Source: Viridothelium virens (Eukaryota; Ascomycota; Dothideomycetes; Trypetheliales; Trypetheliaceae). Taken from it: DNA of 64,000 bases. Position 1 is the stretch's first letter. The number at the start of each line of letters is the position of its first letter. The stretch covers positions 372,001-436,000 of the forward strand of contig ML991779.1 of assembly GCA_010094025.1 (NCBI GenBank), read 5' to 3'. Under the pieces are notes generated by a model. It saw only the letters and a list, made by a program, of their open reading frames with translations, had not been told where the DNA came from and made no database searches. Shown here one piece after another: positions 1 to 9,995 of the stretch. The position numbers were made by a program, and so were the translations under genes.

Positions 1-336
1 GGGTCGGGAGGCTTCGTTCCCTAACAGTTGATGATCCCTCGAGTAGAGCCACAGCTCAGACATTAAAGCCATATCAGTAGGCCGTCTCAGCTCAGTGACA
101 TTCTTCGGTCGTTGATTTCGTCCTTAATCTTCTAGTCAGTTCTTCCCTCTAATCAGTACGTAATTACATTGCGGCCCCATGATGACATCCAATATTCCGT
201 TTCGAGAAACATTGTCTTGGCGCCAGCGCACAATGCCCAGTTATTGCTGGAGTCGAGCAATCGCAATGGACTTGATGTCAAATCCGTATTGCATCAGATA
301 GTGACCAGAGTTTAGCTACGCCAAGGTCAATGGGCA
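1..336. other. left-edge intergenic stretch, no gene seen
   Basis: I see no open frame with family resemblance here. It lies just downstream of the minus-strand secreted protein gene that stops at 337, so part of it is probably that gene's 3' untranslated region. Confidence 0.4.
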
Positions 337-1380
337 CTAGGCATGATCCATGGCTTCAGTGCACAAAACACCAATCGCTTCGGCAAGCGGAATGTCCTCC
401 ACAGCGAATTCGGGGGCTATGAGACCAAGGGCTGAAATGAGATCTTGAATCCATTCGCAGGTAGAGTCGCCCGAAGTCCCAGCCTTAAACTCCCATGATG
501 CATCAAGCCATGACGAGGATCCAGGATGTTGCTGCCACCATTGATTATAGTACTGTACGCCGGCGAAGCTCGCCGCGTTGCACAAGGTCAGTCCTCCATT
601 ACCTGATCCTCCTCCCGCCTGTCCTCCTTGTCCTGAAAAGGGTCCTGCATAGGCAACAAACCCCTGACGCTTTTCAAGCTCGCTACGATATCTGATTCTA
701 AACGGGTCGGTCCAGAAGGACCAAGGCGTCAACTCACGTTCTCGGAGACGTCCTTGAGCCATGGGGATTTGCCAGCAGCTCGAGCCTTGGGCCGAAGTGT
801 TTGCGGTCAGGGCTGCGGCCATAATCATAGCATCCCGAAGGCCGGTGTCATTGTATGAGCTAGATGCGACCTTGACATCCAGCTCCCCGTCATCTTCCAG
901 GGTCTGTCCTTTTGTGTAAGAAATACCTTCAATCGTTACTGGGTCGGTAGCGCAGGTTGTCATCGACTCTGTTTGAGACACAGCGGGACAGATCTTCTCA
1001 AGCGCACTTGAAATTGAGGTGTACAACGGTTGGCCAGTCAATATCCCGACATGGACTGGTGAACTGCCGGCCTGGACAGTAGCGAGCCCTTTAGGACCTG
1101 AACCTGGTGACGAGGGCGGAGTGGTCGTAGGAGGTGGAGGGGCTGCTGTAGAGTTGCCTCTGAAAGTCGTAGCTTCTGGCGTCAATGGCATCTGCAGGCA
1201 CAAAGGCGGAAGTCCTTGCGTCTCATTCACCGGACAAGGGAGATCTTCAGCTCGAGCTAAGATGGATGGGGTTGGCGTTGGAGTAGGCGTTATAACGGTC
1301 ATGTCATTTGGGTAAGAAAGACTTTGCGACTGTACCTCGGTATAGAAAAAGGTTATCCACAGGAGAAGTGAGAGATGCAT
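337..1380 (-). CDS. secreted protein with Pro/Thr-rich linker and Cys-containing C-terminal domain
   Basis: Single-exon gene of about 347 residues. I chose the ATG at 1380 because it opens a clean signal peptide (MHLSLLLWITFFYTEVQSQ); the frame stays open a few codons further up, but only from a non-ATG codon. A TPTPTPTP stretch and a Pro/Thr/Ser-rich linker (about residues 75-100) precede a folded region with scattered Cys and several N-glycosylation sequons. The C-terminal third, with CNAASFAGVQYY, a WLD motif and a final acidic helix ending near a Cys, resembles from memory the tail of some fungal subgroup-C (killer-toxin-like) chitinases. No catalytic GH18 or LysM domain is present, so at most this is a stand-alone tail domain. 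The function is unknown and the protein is probably extracellular. Confidence 0.65.
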   Translation of the reverse strand: MHLSLLLWITFFYTEVQSQSLSYPNDMTVITPTPTPTPSILARAEDLPCPVNETQGLPPLCLQMPLTPEATTFRGNSTAAPPPPTTTPPSSPGSGPKGLATVQAGSSPVHVGILTGQPLYTSISSALEKICPAVSQTESMTTCATDPVTIEGISYTKGQTLEDDGELDVKVASSSYNDTGLRDAMIMAAALTANTSAQGSSCWQIPMAQGRLRERELTPWSFWTDPFRIRYRSELEKRQGFVAYAGPFSGQGGQAGGGSGNGGLTLCNAASFAGVQYYNQWWQQHPGSSSWLDASWEFKAGTSGDSTCEWIQDLISALGLIAPEFAVEDIPLAEAIGVLCTEAMDHA

Positions 1381-2456
1381 GTTGAGGCAAATAGAGAGCA
1401 AAGTTGTAGGGGCGAGAACGTGTTCAGCAAAGCTTCAAGCCTGAGACATGAGAAGGCAGATAATGATTTTATATGATTGAGAAATAAGCTAACCTTTCCA
1501 GATGATGTTATCGCAATACTTTCACTCCGAAAATAAGTGAAGCAGCCTCAGCCGGAGACGCCTCAGACGAAGGCGCAGAGCCGAATGACCTCGCAAAGAA
1601 GTCCAAAAGAACACATTCTACGCCTTTGGGCCTTCCTATCAATCGGTAGGACCGACAATTGCCATTCAACCGTGTCAGGATACCTGGCAGATCCATCTGA
1701 CGGGTGACTCTTCGTACTGAGATTTCCACACGTCATTCTCTCTTTGCCTCTGCTCTTTCCCGTTGCTCGGAGAGATCAGCGATCGTCTTGCCACTGCGTT
1801 TAGCTGTGAGACTCTCTGACGAACACTTGCTGGACCTGGACGCAGAAACATCTCTGCTTCGTTGGCGAGAATCGGCAGCCTGTTTCTGCACAAAGCTTTT
1901 CAGCGTAGTATTAGAGTCGAAGGCACTTATGATTTAGAAGAATCGTGTCATATGTTATTTGCCGTAGACCTACCCTACCTAAGTTTTCTAGGAGTAGGAT
2001 ACCAAAAGCCACGAGGAGCTCGGACTTGCCCGATGGATGTTGTAAGGTACGATAGATCACGTGGTAAGTACAGCCGCTCACCGATCCATGAAACTTGCCT
2101 TCGAACGTTGGTCTGTCTTCACAAGGTGTCCAGATACATACCTAAGGTAGGTAGCCTCAGCGCGAGCTCCTATGACAGATTGTCGATAGCATGGGTGAGG
2201 AATCCTCTGGGTCGGGTGCGAGGCTTCTTCCGCCGCTGACGTCAAGGAAAGGTGCCTTGAGCGTTGTCTAAATTGCCCTGTGGATTACTTGTATAAGATT
2301 TAATCCATTCATCATGATCTCAAGGCCTTTCGCCATATATCCTGGGAGTTTGAATCTGTGTCTTCATTCTCTCTTTCCTATCTCAGGCGTTGATCGCTTC
2401 TCTTCTAACTCTACTTTTCGTTCGAAGTCCTCTTGGGTTTGAAGAAAACTTTGGTA
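1381..2456. other. intergenic, divergent promoters; short palindrome
   Basis: This lies between the minus-strand secreted protein and the plus-strand metalloprotease. I see no convincing gene; the open frames at 1508-2239 have no family resemblance. A near-palindrome TACCTAAGGTAGGTA sits at 2139-2153. A pyrimidine-rich leader (about 2361-2384) precedes the protease start. Confidence 0.4.
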
Positions 2457-3415
2457 ATGTTCTTTGGAAATTTAATCACTGCAACATGCGGTCTTGTAGT
2501 ATTGCTGCCAGCTGTCTGTGGAGATACTATGTCCTCAGCGTGAGCTTCGGCCATCATCTAGCTGCAAGATCCACGCTCACGTTTTTTAGCTTACAATCTC
2601 CAAGTCACCAGAACTCAAAGCGCCGTATGACTCCTCATTTCGGCTCATTCACAGCCGGCGAAGGCGAGCAACGGAGAAATCGAATTGAACAAGCACTGCA
2701 GGATATGGCCGAAGTAGTCAACGGAAACGACTTTGGCGTCTTGACAAGTAACGATCAGACATTTACGTCCATTTACAACAAATACTTTCCCCCACAATAC
2801 AAAAATGCTATTAAACAAATCTTCAAGAACATCGCTGGGACAGGAATCCAAGATCGATCAACTGGCGATAGCCTCCAACAGATTAACTTCAACGATATTG
2901 ATTCGCAGAGCCTTTGTACAGATGTCTCCGCATACGTTTTAGCGGACCGAGATAATCCTCCAACTATCGATCAGCTAGTAATTCATTTCTGCTCATCAAA
3001 CGGCAAAGACATGTATCAATACCCGGACTTGAGTCAAATTACGTGCGATAAACTCGATGATTTCGTCTCATGGAAGATGCTCAGTCTTGGAGGCTATGCT
3101 CTGCTCCATGAGGTATCGTATGTTAGCCCCACATGATTTTTCTCCATAACGATCCTTTCCAGCTGATCGAGCGCACGCAGACATGCATTTACAGTGAGCC
3201 ACGATGCCCTGAATGTTCAGAACGATTACGAGGGTAAATCTTCCTTCAGTCACCCGGACCAGGAAATCGCGGACTTTCAATATGGTCCTAAAATGACCCG
3301 GCAACTGCTCCAAAGTAAGAAAATATCGGGTTACCAGAGCAAAGCAGCCGCGAATGCGGATAGTGTCGCGTGGTTTGCCAACGCAAGTAAAACGCAGCTG
3401 ATAAAATCAATATGA
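2457..3415 (+). CDS. secreted HEXXH metalloprotease, aspzincin (M35-like) type
   Basis: Three-exon model join(2457..2539, 2590..3117, 3181..3415), 281 residues. Exon 1 encodes a typical signal peptide (MFFGNLITATCGLVVLLPAV). Intron 1 (donor GTGAGC, acceptor TTTTAG) switches to the long frame, where a KRR site follows. Intron 2 uses the donor GTATGT at 3118, not the nearer GTATCG at 3113; only this choice with acceptor CAG at 3180 keeps the downstream frame and creates HEVSH (residues 201-205) across the junction. Thirty residues later comes DFQYG (D235), matching the DxxYG element whose Asp is the third zinc ligand in aspzincins such as deuterolysin. The tail has the AAANADSVAWFA pattern common in fungal members. 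It is likely an extracellular zinc endopeptidase. Exact specificity is unknown and the start is well supported. Confidence 0.75.
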
Positions 3416-4388
3416 TCCAAAGCTGACCCTAAGAACGTAGGAATTGTACTTCACGAGAAAATGCAAAAAGCAAAGCTTTGGCGATCCGAAAGACAATCTA
3501 TTCTTTCCGCCAGGAGTTTGCCCACCTGCACACCCTCTGGATCCCGGCTTCGACCATACTCAATCGAAACCCCTGAACTGCATACTCCGGTAGTCGCCAT
3601 ATTCGACTCCGAGCTGGAGCTGAGGTAACAACAGAAACAAGCTTAGACGATTCCTGAAAGATTTAATTCCGTGATATGTCTTATCCTGCAGACGTCAACT
3701 TTATCGTTCGTCCACTCCCTTCTATTACTAAACAGCCAACATCGTATCTGTGGTCTACGACTGCCCTGCACGTAGCACCGAAGCTTATGGTCTTGCTGGG
3801 ACTGATCATTTAGTGTAGGTTGAGATGTTGAGACGGGACCTGCGTTGAGAATGAATCAGAGAGTAAGTTCGGGCGGACAATTTTTGGAATCGCACAGTTC
3901 TACATTCCTATATGGACGCCCCAGGCAGAGTGTCTCAAGTAAGAGGCGCTGAAGGTTGGGATTGTCAAGTCAATATTGATGTGATTGTGTTGACACAGTA
4001 ATTGGCTGTTGATGAGCTCAGTAGCGTGGTTCTAGGCTGATGAACCTCATTTCGAAACCAAAAATATCCTAGACTTCTTAGATCGCTCGTTCCAGTCCAT
4101 GCGTGAAAAGTTCCAAGAGAAAATCTGCCAGGGACCGTTGCAACTTTTCGATCACGCTCTCATCCTCTGGTGAGCTTTCGAGTGGATTGCCCGAAATGGA
4201 TAATCCGCATACATCGGGATTCTCGGCCCGACTCTTCGGCATGTGCTTAGACTAGAGTAATGCATAAATATTATGCCTCGGCGATCTATCAGTGTCTACT
4301 CTATATCATCAAACACATTTTCAGGCTTTAAATGCTATCGTAATTCACTTTCGTCTTTCTTATCAACATCTCACAAAAGTCTACGAGC
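3416..4388. other. intergenic, no gene seen
   Basis: Stretch between the metalloprotease and the reductase, transcribed in the same direction. I see no supported coding frame. The last 100 bases are a pyrimidine-rich leader before the reductase ATG. Confidence 0.4.
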
Positions 4389-5421
4389 ATGGCCGATAAC
4401 AAGAAAACGGTGCTCATCACTGGGTAAGCAGTATCGTAGGCATGGTGAACCAAAGTTCCGAGCTCAACGCCCGATCATCTAGGTGCTCGAGCGGCATTGG
4501 TCACTCTCTGGCTCTTGATTTCCTCTCCAGAGGTACGTGAAGTTCAAGTCTAATTTTGCGACCCCAATTGAAAGTTCATGCTTATAAACTTCTCCAGGTT
4601 TCCGCGTCTTCGCAACCGCTCGCAAGACAACCTCCATCGCAGATCTTCGAGAACGCGGAATAGAAACACTAAGTCTTGAAGTCACCCAACCTGCCAGCGT
4701 AAAAGCTTTAAGATCCGAGGTAGAGAGACTCACCGCTGGCCATGGACTTGACTATCTCGTCAATAATGCGGGACGAAACTACACTGTCCCAGCCCTCGAC
4801 GTTGACTTTGATGAAGTCCAGGAGACGTTCGAAACCAACGTCTTTGGCGTCATGAGGATTTGCCAAGCTTTCGCACCACTTGTCATCCAAGCACGCGGCA
4901 CCATTGTCCAAATCGGCAGCATTGCTGGGGTGATGCCCTATGTGTTCGGAAGTGTGTACAACGCCTCCAAAGCTGCACTACATCAGTACAGCAACACACT
5001 ACGCGTAGAACTTCAGCCATTTGGTGTCAAAGTCGTGACAATCGTTACGGGTGGCGTCACGTCCAATATCTCCCGAACGGAGCGTCGTCTTCCTGAGGGA
5101 TCTCTCTACCTCCCGGTAAGCGAAGAGTATCACAGAAGACAGACACATAGTCAAGAGAGCGGCTTTTCAAACGAGGCATATGCAAAATCTGTTGTCTCTC
5201 AGGTTCTGAAGCGTAATCCACCAATGTGGTTCTGGGAGGGCCATGGAGCGAGGCTGGTGAAGTTTGTCTCCACCTGGCTCCCCGCATGGCTGCTGGTAGG
5301 TCACTCCACGCCTCATGTTCCAAGAACTCTCTCCTGAGAATCAATATAGGACAGACATTTCTACCGGGAATTCAACTTCTGGAAGCTCGCAAAGTCGTCC
5401 ATGTACAAGAAGTCCACCTAA
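4389..5421 (+). CDS. short-chain dehydrogenase, Ayr1-like (1-acyl-DHAP reductase type)
   Basis: Four-exon model join(4389..4423, 4483..4532, 4598..5295, 5350..5421), 284 residues. The first intron splits the nucleotide-binding loop, which reads TGCSSGIG at residues 11-18 after splicing. NNAG is at 84-87, N109 follows, and the catalytic set is S136, Y149 and K153 (YNASK). The last intron (donor GTAGGT at 5296) restores a C-terminus containing FNFWKLAKSS, which fits the hydrophobic, basic tail of Ayr1-type enzymes. These NADPH-dependent reductases act on lipid intermediates at the ER or lipid droplet; the exact substrate here is inferred from family resemblance only. Reading through the last donor gives a slightly shorter alternative tail. 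Confidence 0.85.
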
Positions 5422-5592
5422 AGAGTCTCCAATGTACGACTAAAGCGCATTCATCTCCATCCTCCTCTCTCCACACTCTCCAAAATCCCATCGCAATTGC
5501 CCATTCCCTCTTCTTTCTACTTCCCATCAATACTTCTCCCCACATTCCCCTCACCGCCTCCCTCCCGCCCCCTCCCTTCCCCTACAAATCCC

Positions 5593-5964
5593 TCACCCCT
5601 TCTCCCCCCACGTACAAGAAATAAACATCAGACACCCCGCCTCACTCGCAAACGGCCCATGCACCATTCCCGGCCTTCGAAACGCATACGCCCCCTTCCC
5701 CCACACCTCCGTCTCGCCCGGCTGCCCCTCTGCCGTCCCTTTCCCTGGCACCACCCGCAGGTCGCCCTCAAGCAGGATGACCTCCTCGAAATAGTCGTGT
5801 AGCGAGGTGGCTGCGTTGCGGGCGCCGGGCTGCCAGCGCTGGAGGGTGGTGCGGCGGCCCGTGGTGGGGTCGTGGTTGAGGATCAGCTCGTCGATGCCGG
5901 GTTCGAGGGACTGCCAAGGGCGGGTGGAGGTGGGGAGCGGCGTGTGGAATTCGTATTGCTGCAT
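5593..5964 (-). CDS. small cupin-domain protein
   Basis: Single-exon gene of 123 residues. The ATG at 5964 is the first in frame. One cupin barrel fills the protein: SLHDYFEEVILLEGDL carries the first conserved motif (His and Glu), and a later GAYAFRRPGMVHGPF segment carries the second motif's His. It resembles the ChrR-like/cupin-2 proteins found singly in fungal genomes. Such proteins bind a metal, but the substrate cannot be read from the sequence. It is convergent with the upstream reductase gene, with 171 bases between stop codons. Confidence 0.7.
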   Translation of the reverse strand: MQQYEFHTPLPTSTRPWQSLEPGIDELILNHDPTTGRRTTLQRWQPGARNAATSLHDYFEEVILLEGDLRVVPGKGTAEGQPGETEVWGKGAYAFRRPGMVHGPFASEAGCLMFISCTWGEKG

Positions 5965-6492
5965 TGGGTTTGGAGATGTTATTTGCGTTTGTGCGGTGGC
6001 TGTTGAGCGGAGGGCACGCTTCTTTGGATTCAGAAGGAATTCAAATTAGGTGGAAGCGGAAGAGTCATCAGAGAGTGCGGAGGTAGGATCCTTTTATGTA
6101 TTCGATTCAGCAAATGCTTATATACGGTCTTCCGTTTCGGTCGGACTAAGTCCACACCATTCGATAGATTAGTCAGCAAGAAGATTCATTACTCAGTCTC
6201 CCACCGGGTGAATGTTAACGGTAAGTAGATCTCAATCATGCCATAGAATCATTGTATTTCGTTATAACTAAAATTCTAGTGTTTATAGTGTCACTCTCAT
6301 AACGAGGTCAGGTAATGCATTACACAGAAAATAGCATCCTCGCTTGGAGTATAAGAAATATGACAGGAAGTAAGGGGTATCTGGAACAAGAGTGCTTGAA
6401 CAAACGAAAGAAATCGTAATGAATGACATGGCGCTCCGCTCATCAAGGCGCAGCTAAAAGACAAGAAAACGGGACTAGTCGATGAATACAAC
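5965..6492. other. intergenic, no gene seen
   Basis: Upstream region of the cupin gene and 3' flank of the Ser/Thr-rich gene. I saw no coding frame or strong regulatory motif. Confidence 0.35.
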
Positions 6493-7662
6493 CTAGCAAC
6501 TAAGCCCTGGATATGGGCAGTCACTTGACGACTTGGGTGCTGGTGCTGCCATGCTCGAAGACTTCGGACGCGATGAGATCGTTGTCGCTGACTGTGGAGG
6601 CTCACTAGACTTTGGAGAAGATGACTCCGAGGTCGACGGACCCAGTGCCGACGAATGCTCAGACGAAGACGAAGGCGCCCCAGTGGAAGGATCCGCCGAC
6701 GGCGACGAAGACAGCGATGCTGACACTGAGTGCGAGGCTGATAGCGTCGATGTAAGAGCTGGTGTGGGTTTAACCTCAGCAGACGAAGATGACGAGATTG
6801 GAGAAGGAGTCACTGACGATGACTTACTGATACTCGCCGCTGAAGATGAGGAAGACTCTGAACCCTGTACGACAGACGAGTGATCAGCAGTAGTGGAGTC
6901 TGAAGGCGCGGCGGAGGGTGTTGTCGACACCTTGGATGCGTAAGTGACGTGGGTCGTCCTCTCCTCGTGGCTAGATCCGACAGTCACGACGGCAGATCCA
7001 CCCGGCATGGTGAAGGTTTGTGGTCCTGTGGGAGAGGTGGTATAGACGGACGGCGTTAGAGGCGTTATTTGGATCCCTCCGCTAGGAGCTGCGTTTGATG
7101 CTGGAGCCGCAGAAGGAGGACTTACCCCTGCCTTGGGAATGCTCGCTAAGGATGGCGCTTGCGACAACGATGATGTTGCTGGCACAGAGCTACTCGACCC
7201 CTCGGAAGAAGGTAATGACTGGAAGGTTGACTCAGAGGGTTTGGGAGCCACTATTGCGGGTACCGACCGAGCTGAAGTTGCTGGGATCGGCGAAGCAGAG
7301 GAGAGCGCAGGCACAAAAGTTACTTCTACGCCGCCTAGTGTGTATCCCTTGGATTCTGCAGACTGAATTCCCGAGAGGATAGAGGAGACATCCGTGCCAA
7401 GTGATGCTGCGTCGCTCATGGAGAGGACTATCGAGACAGCACCGCTTGGGGATGATGCTGATGAGTTTGTAGCTGCAGGTGCCGATCCACTATTTGCTCC
7501 TGGCACGCCAATGAAACCTGAGGTGCTTGTCGCCGCACTTGGAGGAACTGTGCGAGTGATCGTAGTAATGTATGAGGTAATGAGAGTGCGCTTTTCAAGG
7601 GGAGTACTGGCGTCTATGAGCTGGCCAGCCAGCAGGGCGAAAACGAGTGAACTGGAATACAT
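6493..7662 (-). CDS. Ser/Thr-rich secreted protein
   Basis: Single-exon gene of 389 residues. The ATG at 7662 opens a signal peptide (MYSSSLVFALLAGQLIDA) followed by a Lys-Arg site (LEKR) suited to Kex2 cleavage. The rest is strongly enriched in Ser, Thr, Ala and Pro, with runs such as SSSSSAASISKSSS, and ends in a short Cys-bearing tail (DCPYPGLSC). A region around residues 75-110 (AVSIVLSMSDAASLGTDVSS) is the only stretch that could fold. No GPI signal is visible at the C-terminus. The protein is probably heavily O-mannosylated and secreted or wall-associated. I recognise no enzyme domain. The complementary strand carries a long acidic frame that I regard as a shadow. Confidence 0.65.
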   Translation of the reverse strand: MYSSSLVFALLAGQLIDASTPLEKRTLITSYITTITRTVPPSAATSTSGFIGVPGANSGSAPAATNSSASSPSGAVSIVLSMSDAASLGTDVSSILSGIQSAESKGYTLGGVEVTFVPALSSASPIPATSARSVPAIVAPKPSESTFQSLPSSEGSSSSVPATSSLSQAPSLASIPKAGVSPPSAAPASNAAPSGGIQITPLTPSVYTTSPTGPQTFTMPGGSAVVTVGSSHEERTTHVTYASKVSTTPSAAPSDSTTADHSSVVQGSESSSSSAASISKSSSVTPSPISSSSSAEVKPTPALTSTLSASHSVSASLSSSPSADPSTGAPSSSSEHSSALGPSTSESSSPKSSEPPQSATTISSRPKSSSMAAPAPKSSSDCPYPGLSC

Positions 7663-8365
7663 TAGGGCTGAAGTTGGTAATTTCGAGTATGGGCTTTTGC
7701 AGATCGAAAACGATTGGAGTGGCTGTTAGGTATAGTAATGGTGAGCAATAGAAAGTATGGCGATGCAAGTTTACGTGGATGTGGTAAATAAAATATGATT
7801 CAAAGGGCTCAAGGGGAATCAAGTTCTTTGTCTAGAAACAATGAAAAAGCAAGTTCTCTTTGAGACTATCAGTGTTGTCACCACTAGGAACATCATGTGC
7901 TTTGTTTCACCTCTCAAATCATCGACTCATCCTATCTCCAATCGCCGACCGGATCCTAGATAGTCCTGAACGCTCACACGATTGTATAATAACGCCACCT
8001 ATGATCGGCAGCCTGCCCTATCCATGGGCACCACATCTTGTTTGATTTCTGACAGCTTCGAGCCAAATCTAAAATTTGAAACCTTCGTGTCTTCAACCGT
8101 GCGTAAATCCTCTTCCTCCAGAATCGCACTGCCGAATTCCGATTAAGCTTCCCAGACAATTGCTGCCTGCAAGGTATGAGAACCGTGCCAGTACAACGAA
8201 GAGAAGAATTCTGTCTTTTACAGGGATTCAAGGAAGTGCGCACAAGTCCTCGAGGAGCTCCAAGATATCTCCAACCTCCGTTTTCAAGTTATCAACTTCA
8301 ACGACCTGTTCGTCGGACGAGGATGGCGTTGTCTTTGCTCTGGCCTTTCGCATACTACGCGTGTT
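7663..8365. other. intergenic, no gene seen
   Basis: Upstream region of the Ser/Thr-rich gene and 3' flank of the F-box/LRR-type gene. The short open frames here show no conservation-like pattern. Confidence 0.35.
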
Positions 8366-9313
8366 TCACAAATTCCTCATCTTTTGAATGTTCTCCTTGA
8401 TCGGATAACAAGCCTCCCCAGAGTAAAGAGAGGCCCATCGGTATCGGAGAAATTCATCGGAGCAAGAATCGAACCGGACCTGACCCCAGCTATTGAGTTC
8501 GGGATATACCAGCGAGTGGAGGATTTGATAGGTATGATCAATGCCGTATAATCGATCTTGCCGGTGCTGACTACGCAGAGCATATTCGAATGGACTCGTG
8601 CGTAAATATCTGTCCAAATCTGTAGCCAGCTCAAACATAAACCATTCAGGGTTCGTAGAATCAGGGTAGCGCCACAGGTTGACAGGCTCAAGAGTTACCG
8701 ATTTGATGCCGGTGACATCCCTCAGTGGTTGTGCTATTCGCAAGATGTGTTCAATGTATGATACTCCGAAACAAGGATCTCTGAAGAAATGATCGCGAAT
8801 TTGCATTGGAGCGATTTCTCGGTAGGGACAGATGGTTAAGTGTGTTATGGATGGAGGTTGTTGGAGCTGCTCGATTATGAAGTAGAGGAGTTCTCTGTAG
8901 TAGTATGTGTCATTCAAAGTCATAAGGTGTCCGAAGCCAAAACAGAGGCGTAGGCGTTTCGTAGCGCGCAAACTTTCCAGCACAGCGTCGGGGGACTTCT
9001 CCCATTTGGGGACGTGAACACCCCGGAATCTAAAACCGTCTTCATGATGCACTTCGAGACAGTAGTTCACCGAAGAGCGGAAGATTTCACTTGCTTCCTC
9101 GTAGATTTGACGGCAGGTAGTCAGAATGGCTGTGCGATGTGGGCGAAACGAGCTGGTTCGCCAGGAGGCAGTTCGTTTCTGGTCTGGATCGACATCGGCC
9201 GATACGTGAATATCGGCAAAGACAAGGTCGTAGATTTCGAGTCGTAATTCCGGTGGAAGGCTGGAAAAAGGGGGAAACGCGTGGTGGCCTTCGGAGGGAA
9301 GGAAAGTCTGTCG
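8366..9313 (-). CDS. F-box/LRR-type family protein, 5' end unresolved or broken
   Basis: The frame is open from just below an in-frame TAG at 9316-9314 down to the stop at 8366, giving 315 codons. It contains LPPELRLEIYDLVF and later TTCRQIYEEASEIF, the pattern of a large fungal family of F-box-like proteins (LPPELRxxIYxL, then LLxTCRQIYxEA). The remaining 230 residues fit the variable C-terminal part and end ENIQKMRNL. No ATG lies in frame before the motif, so an upstream exon or a frameshift must be assumed. Upstream lies an 87-bp tandem duplication in another reading frame that begins MPFLSRPLSL. Possible donors there are weak (GTCATT, GTCTGA). Such proteins often act as substrate adaptors, but this copy may be a pseudogene. 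Confidence 0.5.
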   Translation of the reverse strand, partial: RQTFLPSEGHHAFPPFSSLPPELRLEIYDLVFADIHVSADVDPDQKRTASWRTSSFRPHRTAILTTCRQIYEEASEIFRSSVNYCLEVHHEDGFRFRGVHVPKWEKSPDAVLESLRATKRLRLCFGFGHLMTLNDTYYYRELLYFIIEQLQQPPSITHLTICPYREIAPMQIRDHFFRDPCFGVSYIEHILRIAQPLRDVTGIKSVTLEPVNLWRYPDSTNPEWFMFELATDLDRYLRTSPFEYALRSQHRQDRLYGIDHTYQILHSLVYPELNSWGQVRFDSCSDEFLRYRWASLYSGEACYPIKENIQKMRNL

Positions 9314-9479
9314 CTAGGATGGAGGAAAGGTCAGATCCTGTCAGACTGAGTGGGCGTGATAAGAAGGGCATCTCGAATGACTGATATTGAGAGTCTGTCG
9401 GTAAGATGGAGGAAAGGTCAGATTCTGTTAGACTGAGTGGGCGTGATAAGAAGGGCATCTTGGATGGCTGATGTTGAGT
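9306..9479. repeat. 87-bp tandem duplication, two copies
   Basis: Copies at 9306-9392 and 9393-9479, both starting GTCTGTCG. They share long identical stretches, for example GAGTGGGCGTGATAAGAAGG, with a few substitutions. The 87-bp period is a whole number of codons. On the minus strand each copy encodes a 29-residue unit starting MPFLSRPLSLT, immediately upstream of the F-box-like frame. Confidence 0.9.
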
Positions 9480-9995
9480 GGAATCGAGAAAGAACGTATA
9501 GAGGAGAAGACAGGGAGGGAAAGGAAATATCGAGTTTGAGGACGACAAGACATGGCTGGAAATATAATTAGGGGGCTGGTAAAGCTGCGCCTATTGTTAA
9601 TATTGCTCTACGGTTGACAATAGGAAAGCGCTTGAAACGTTTAGGGGGCGATGGCAACACTATTGCTCGCTCCACACCATTCTCACGGCCCGGTCTGCTA
9701 CTACGACTGTGGCCACGGCGATGGCGGTACCTCATGAGACTGTGCATGAGTTCGTTCTGAGATTTCAGATGATGGTTTGAGGACGATGGGCCGATGATCC
9801 AAAGACTTTGACCACACTGAGCTTCCGACCAATCATAGCTCGCGTTAGTAAGCACCCCGAGTGTGCAGCGAGGAACCCTTTTCAATAGCCAACCGATCCG
9901 ACCTCGACCTCAAATCGGAGAACCCTCACAACGTCAATCCTTTGATCTCTTTTGTTCGCTTTCACCGGCTCTTCGAGTCATCCTACTAGCTGAGG
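9480..9995. other. divergent promoter between the F-box-like gene and CYT1
   Basis: I see no gene here. It holds one CCAAT element, listed separately, and presumably the promoters of both flanking genes. Confidence 0.4.
9829..9833 (+). promoter_or_regulatory. CCAAT box upstream of CYT1
   Basis: ACCAATCA lies about 165 bases before the CYT1 ATG. Fungal respiratory-chain genes, cytochrome c1 included, are classic targets of the HAP/CCAAT-binding complex. Presence of the motif is direct; its use is inference. Confidence 0.4.

Noticed and set aside
3113-3193. Alternative splice of the metalloprotease giving HELIE
   Set aside because: It loses the second zinc-binding His and runs into a stop codon, whereas the GTATGT donor gives HEVSH and an open frame.
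6533-6883. Acidic plus-strand frame rich in Asp/Glu
   Set aside because: It is the complement of Ser/Thr codon runs in the minus-strand secreted protein.
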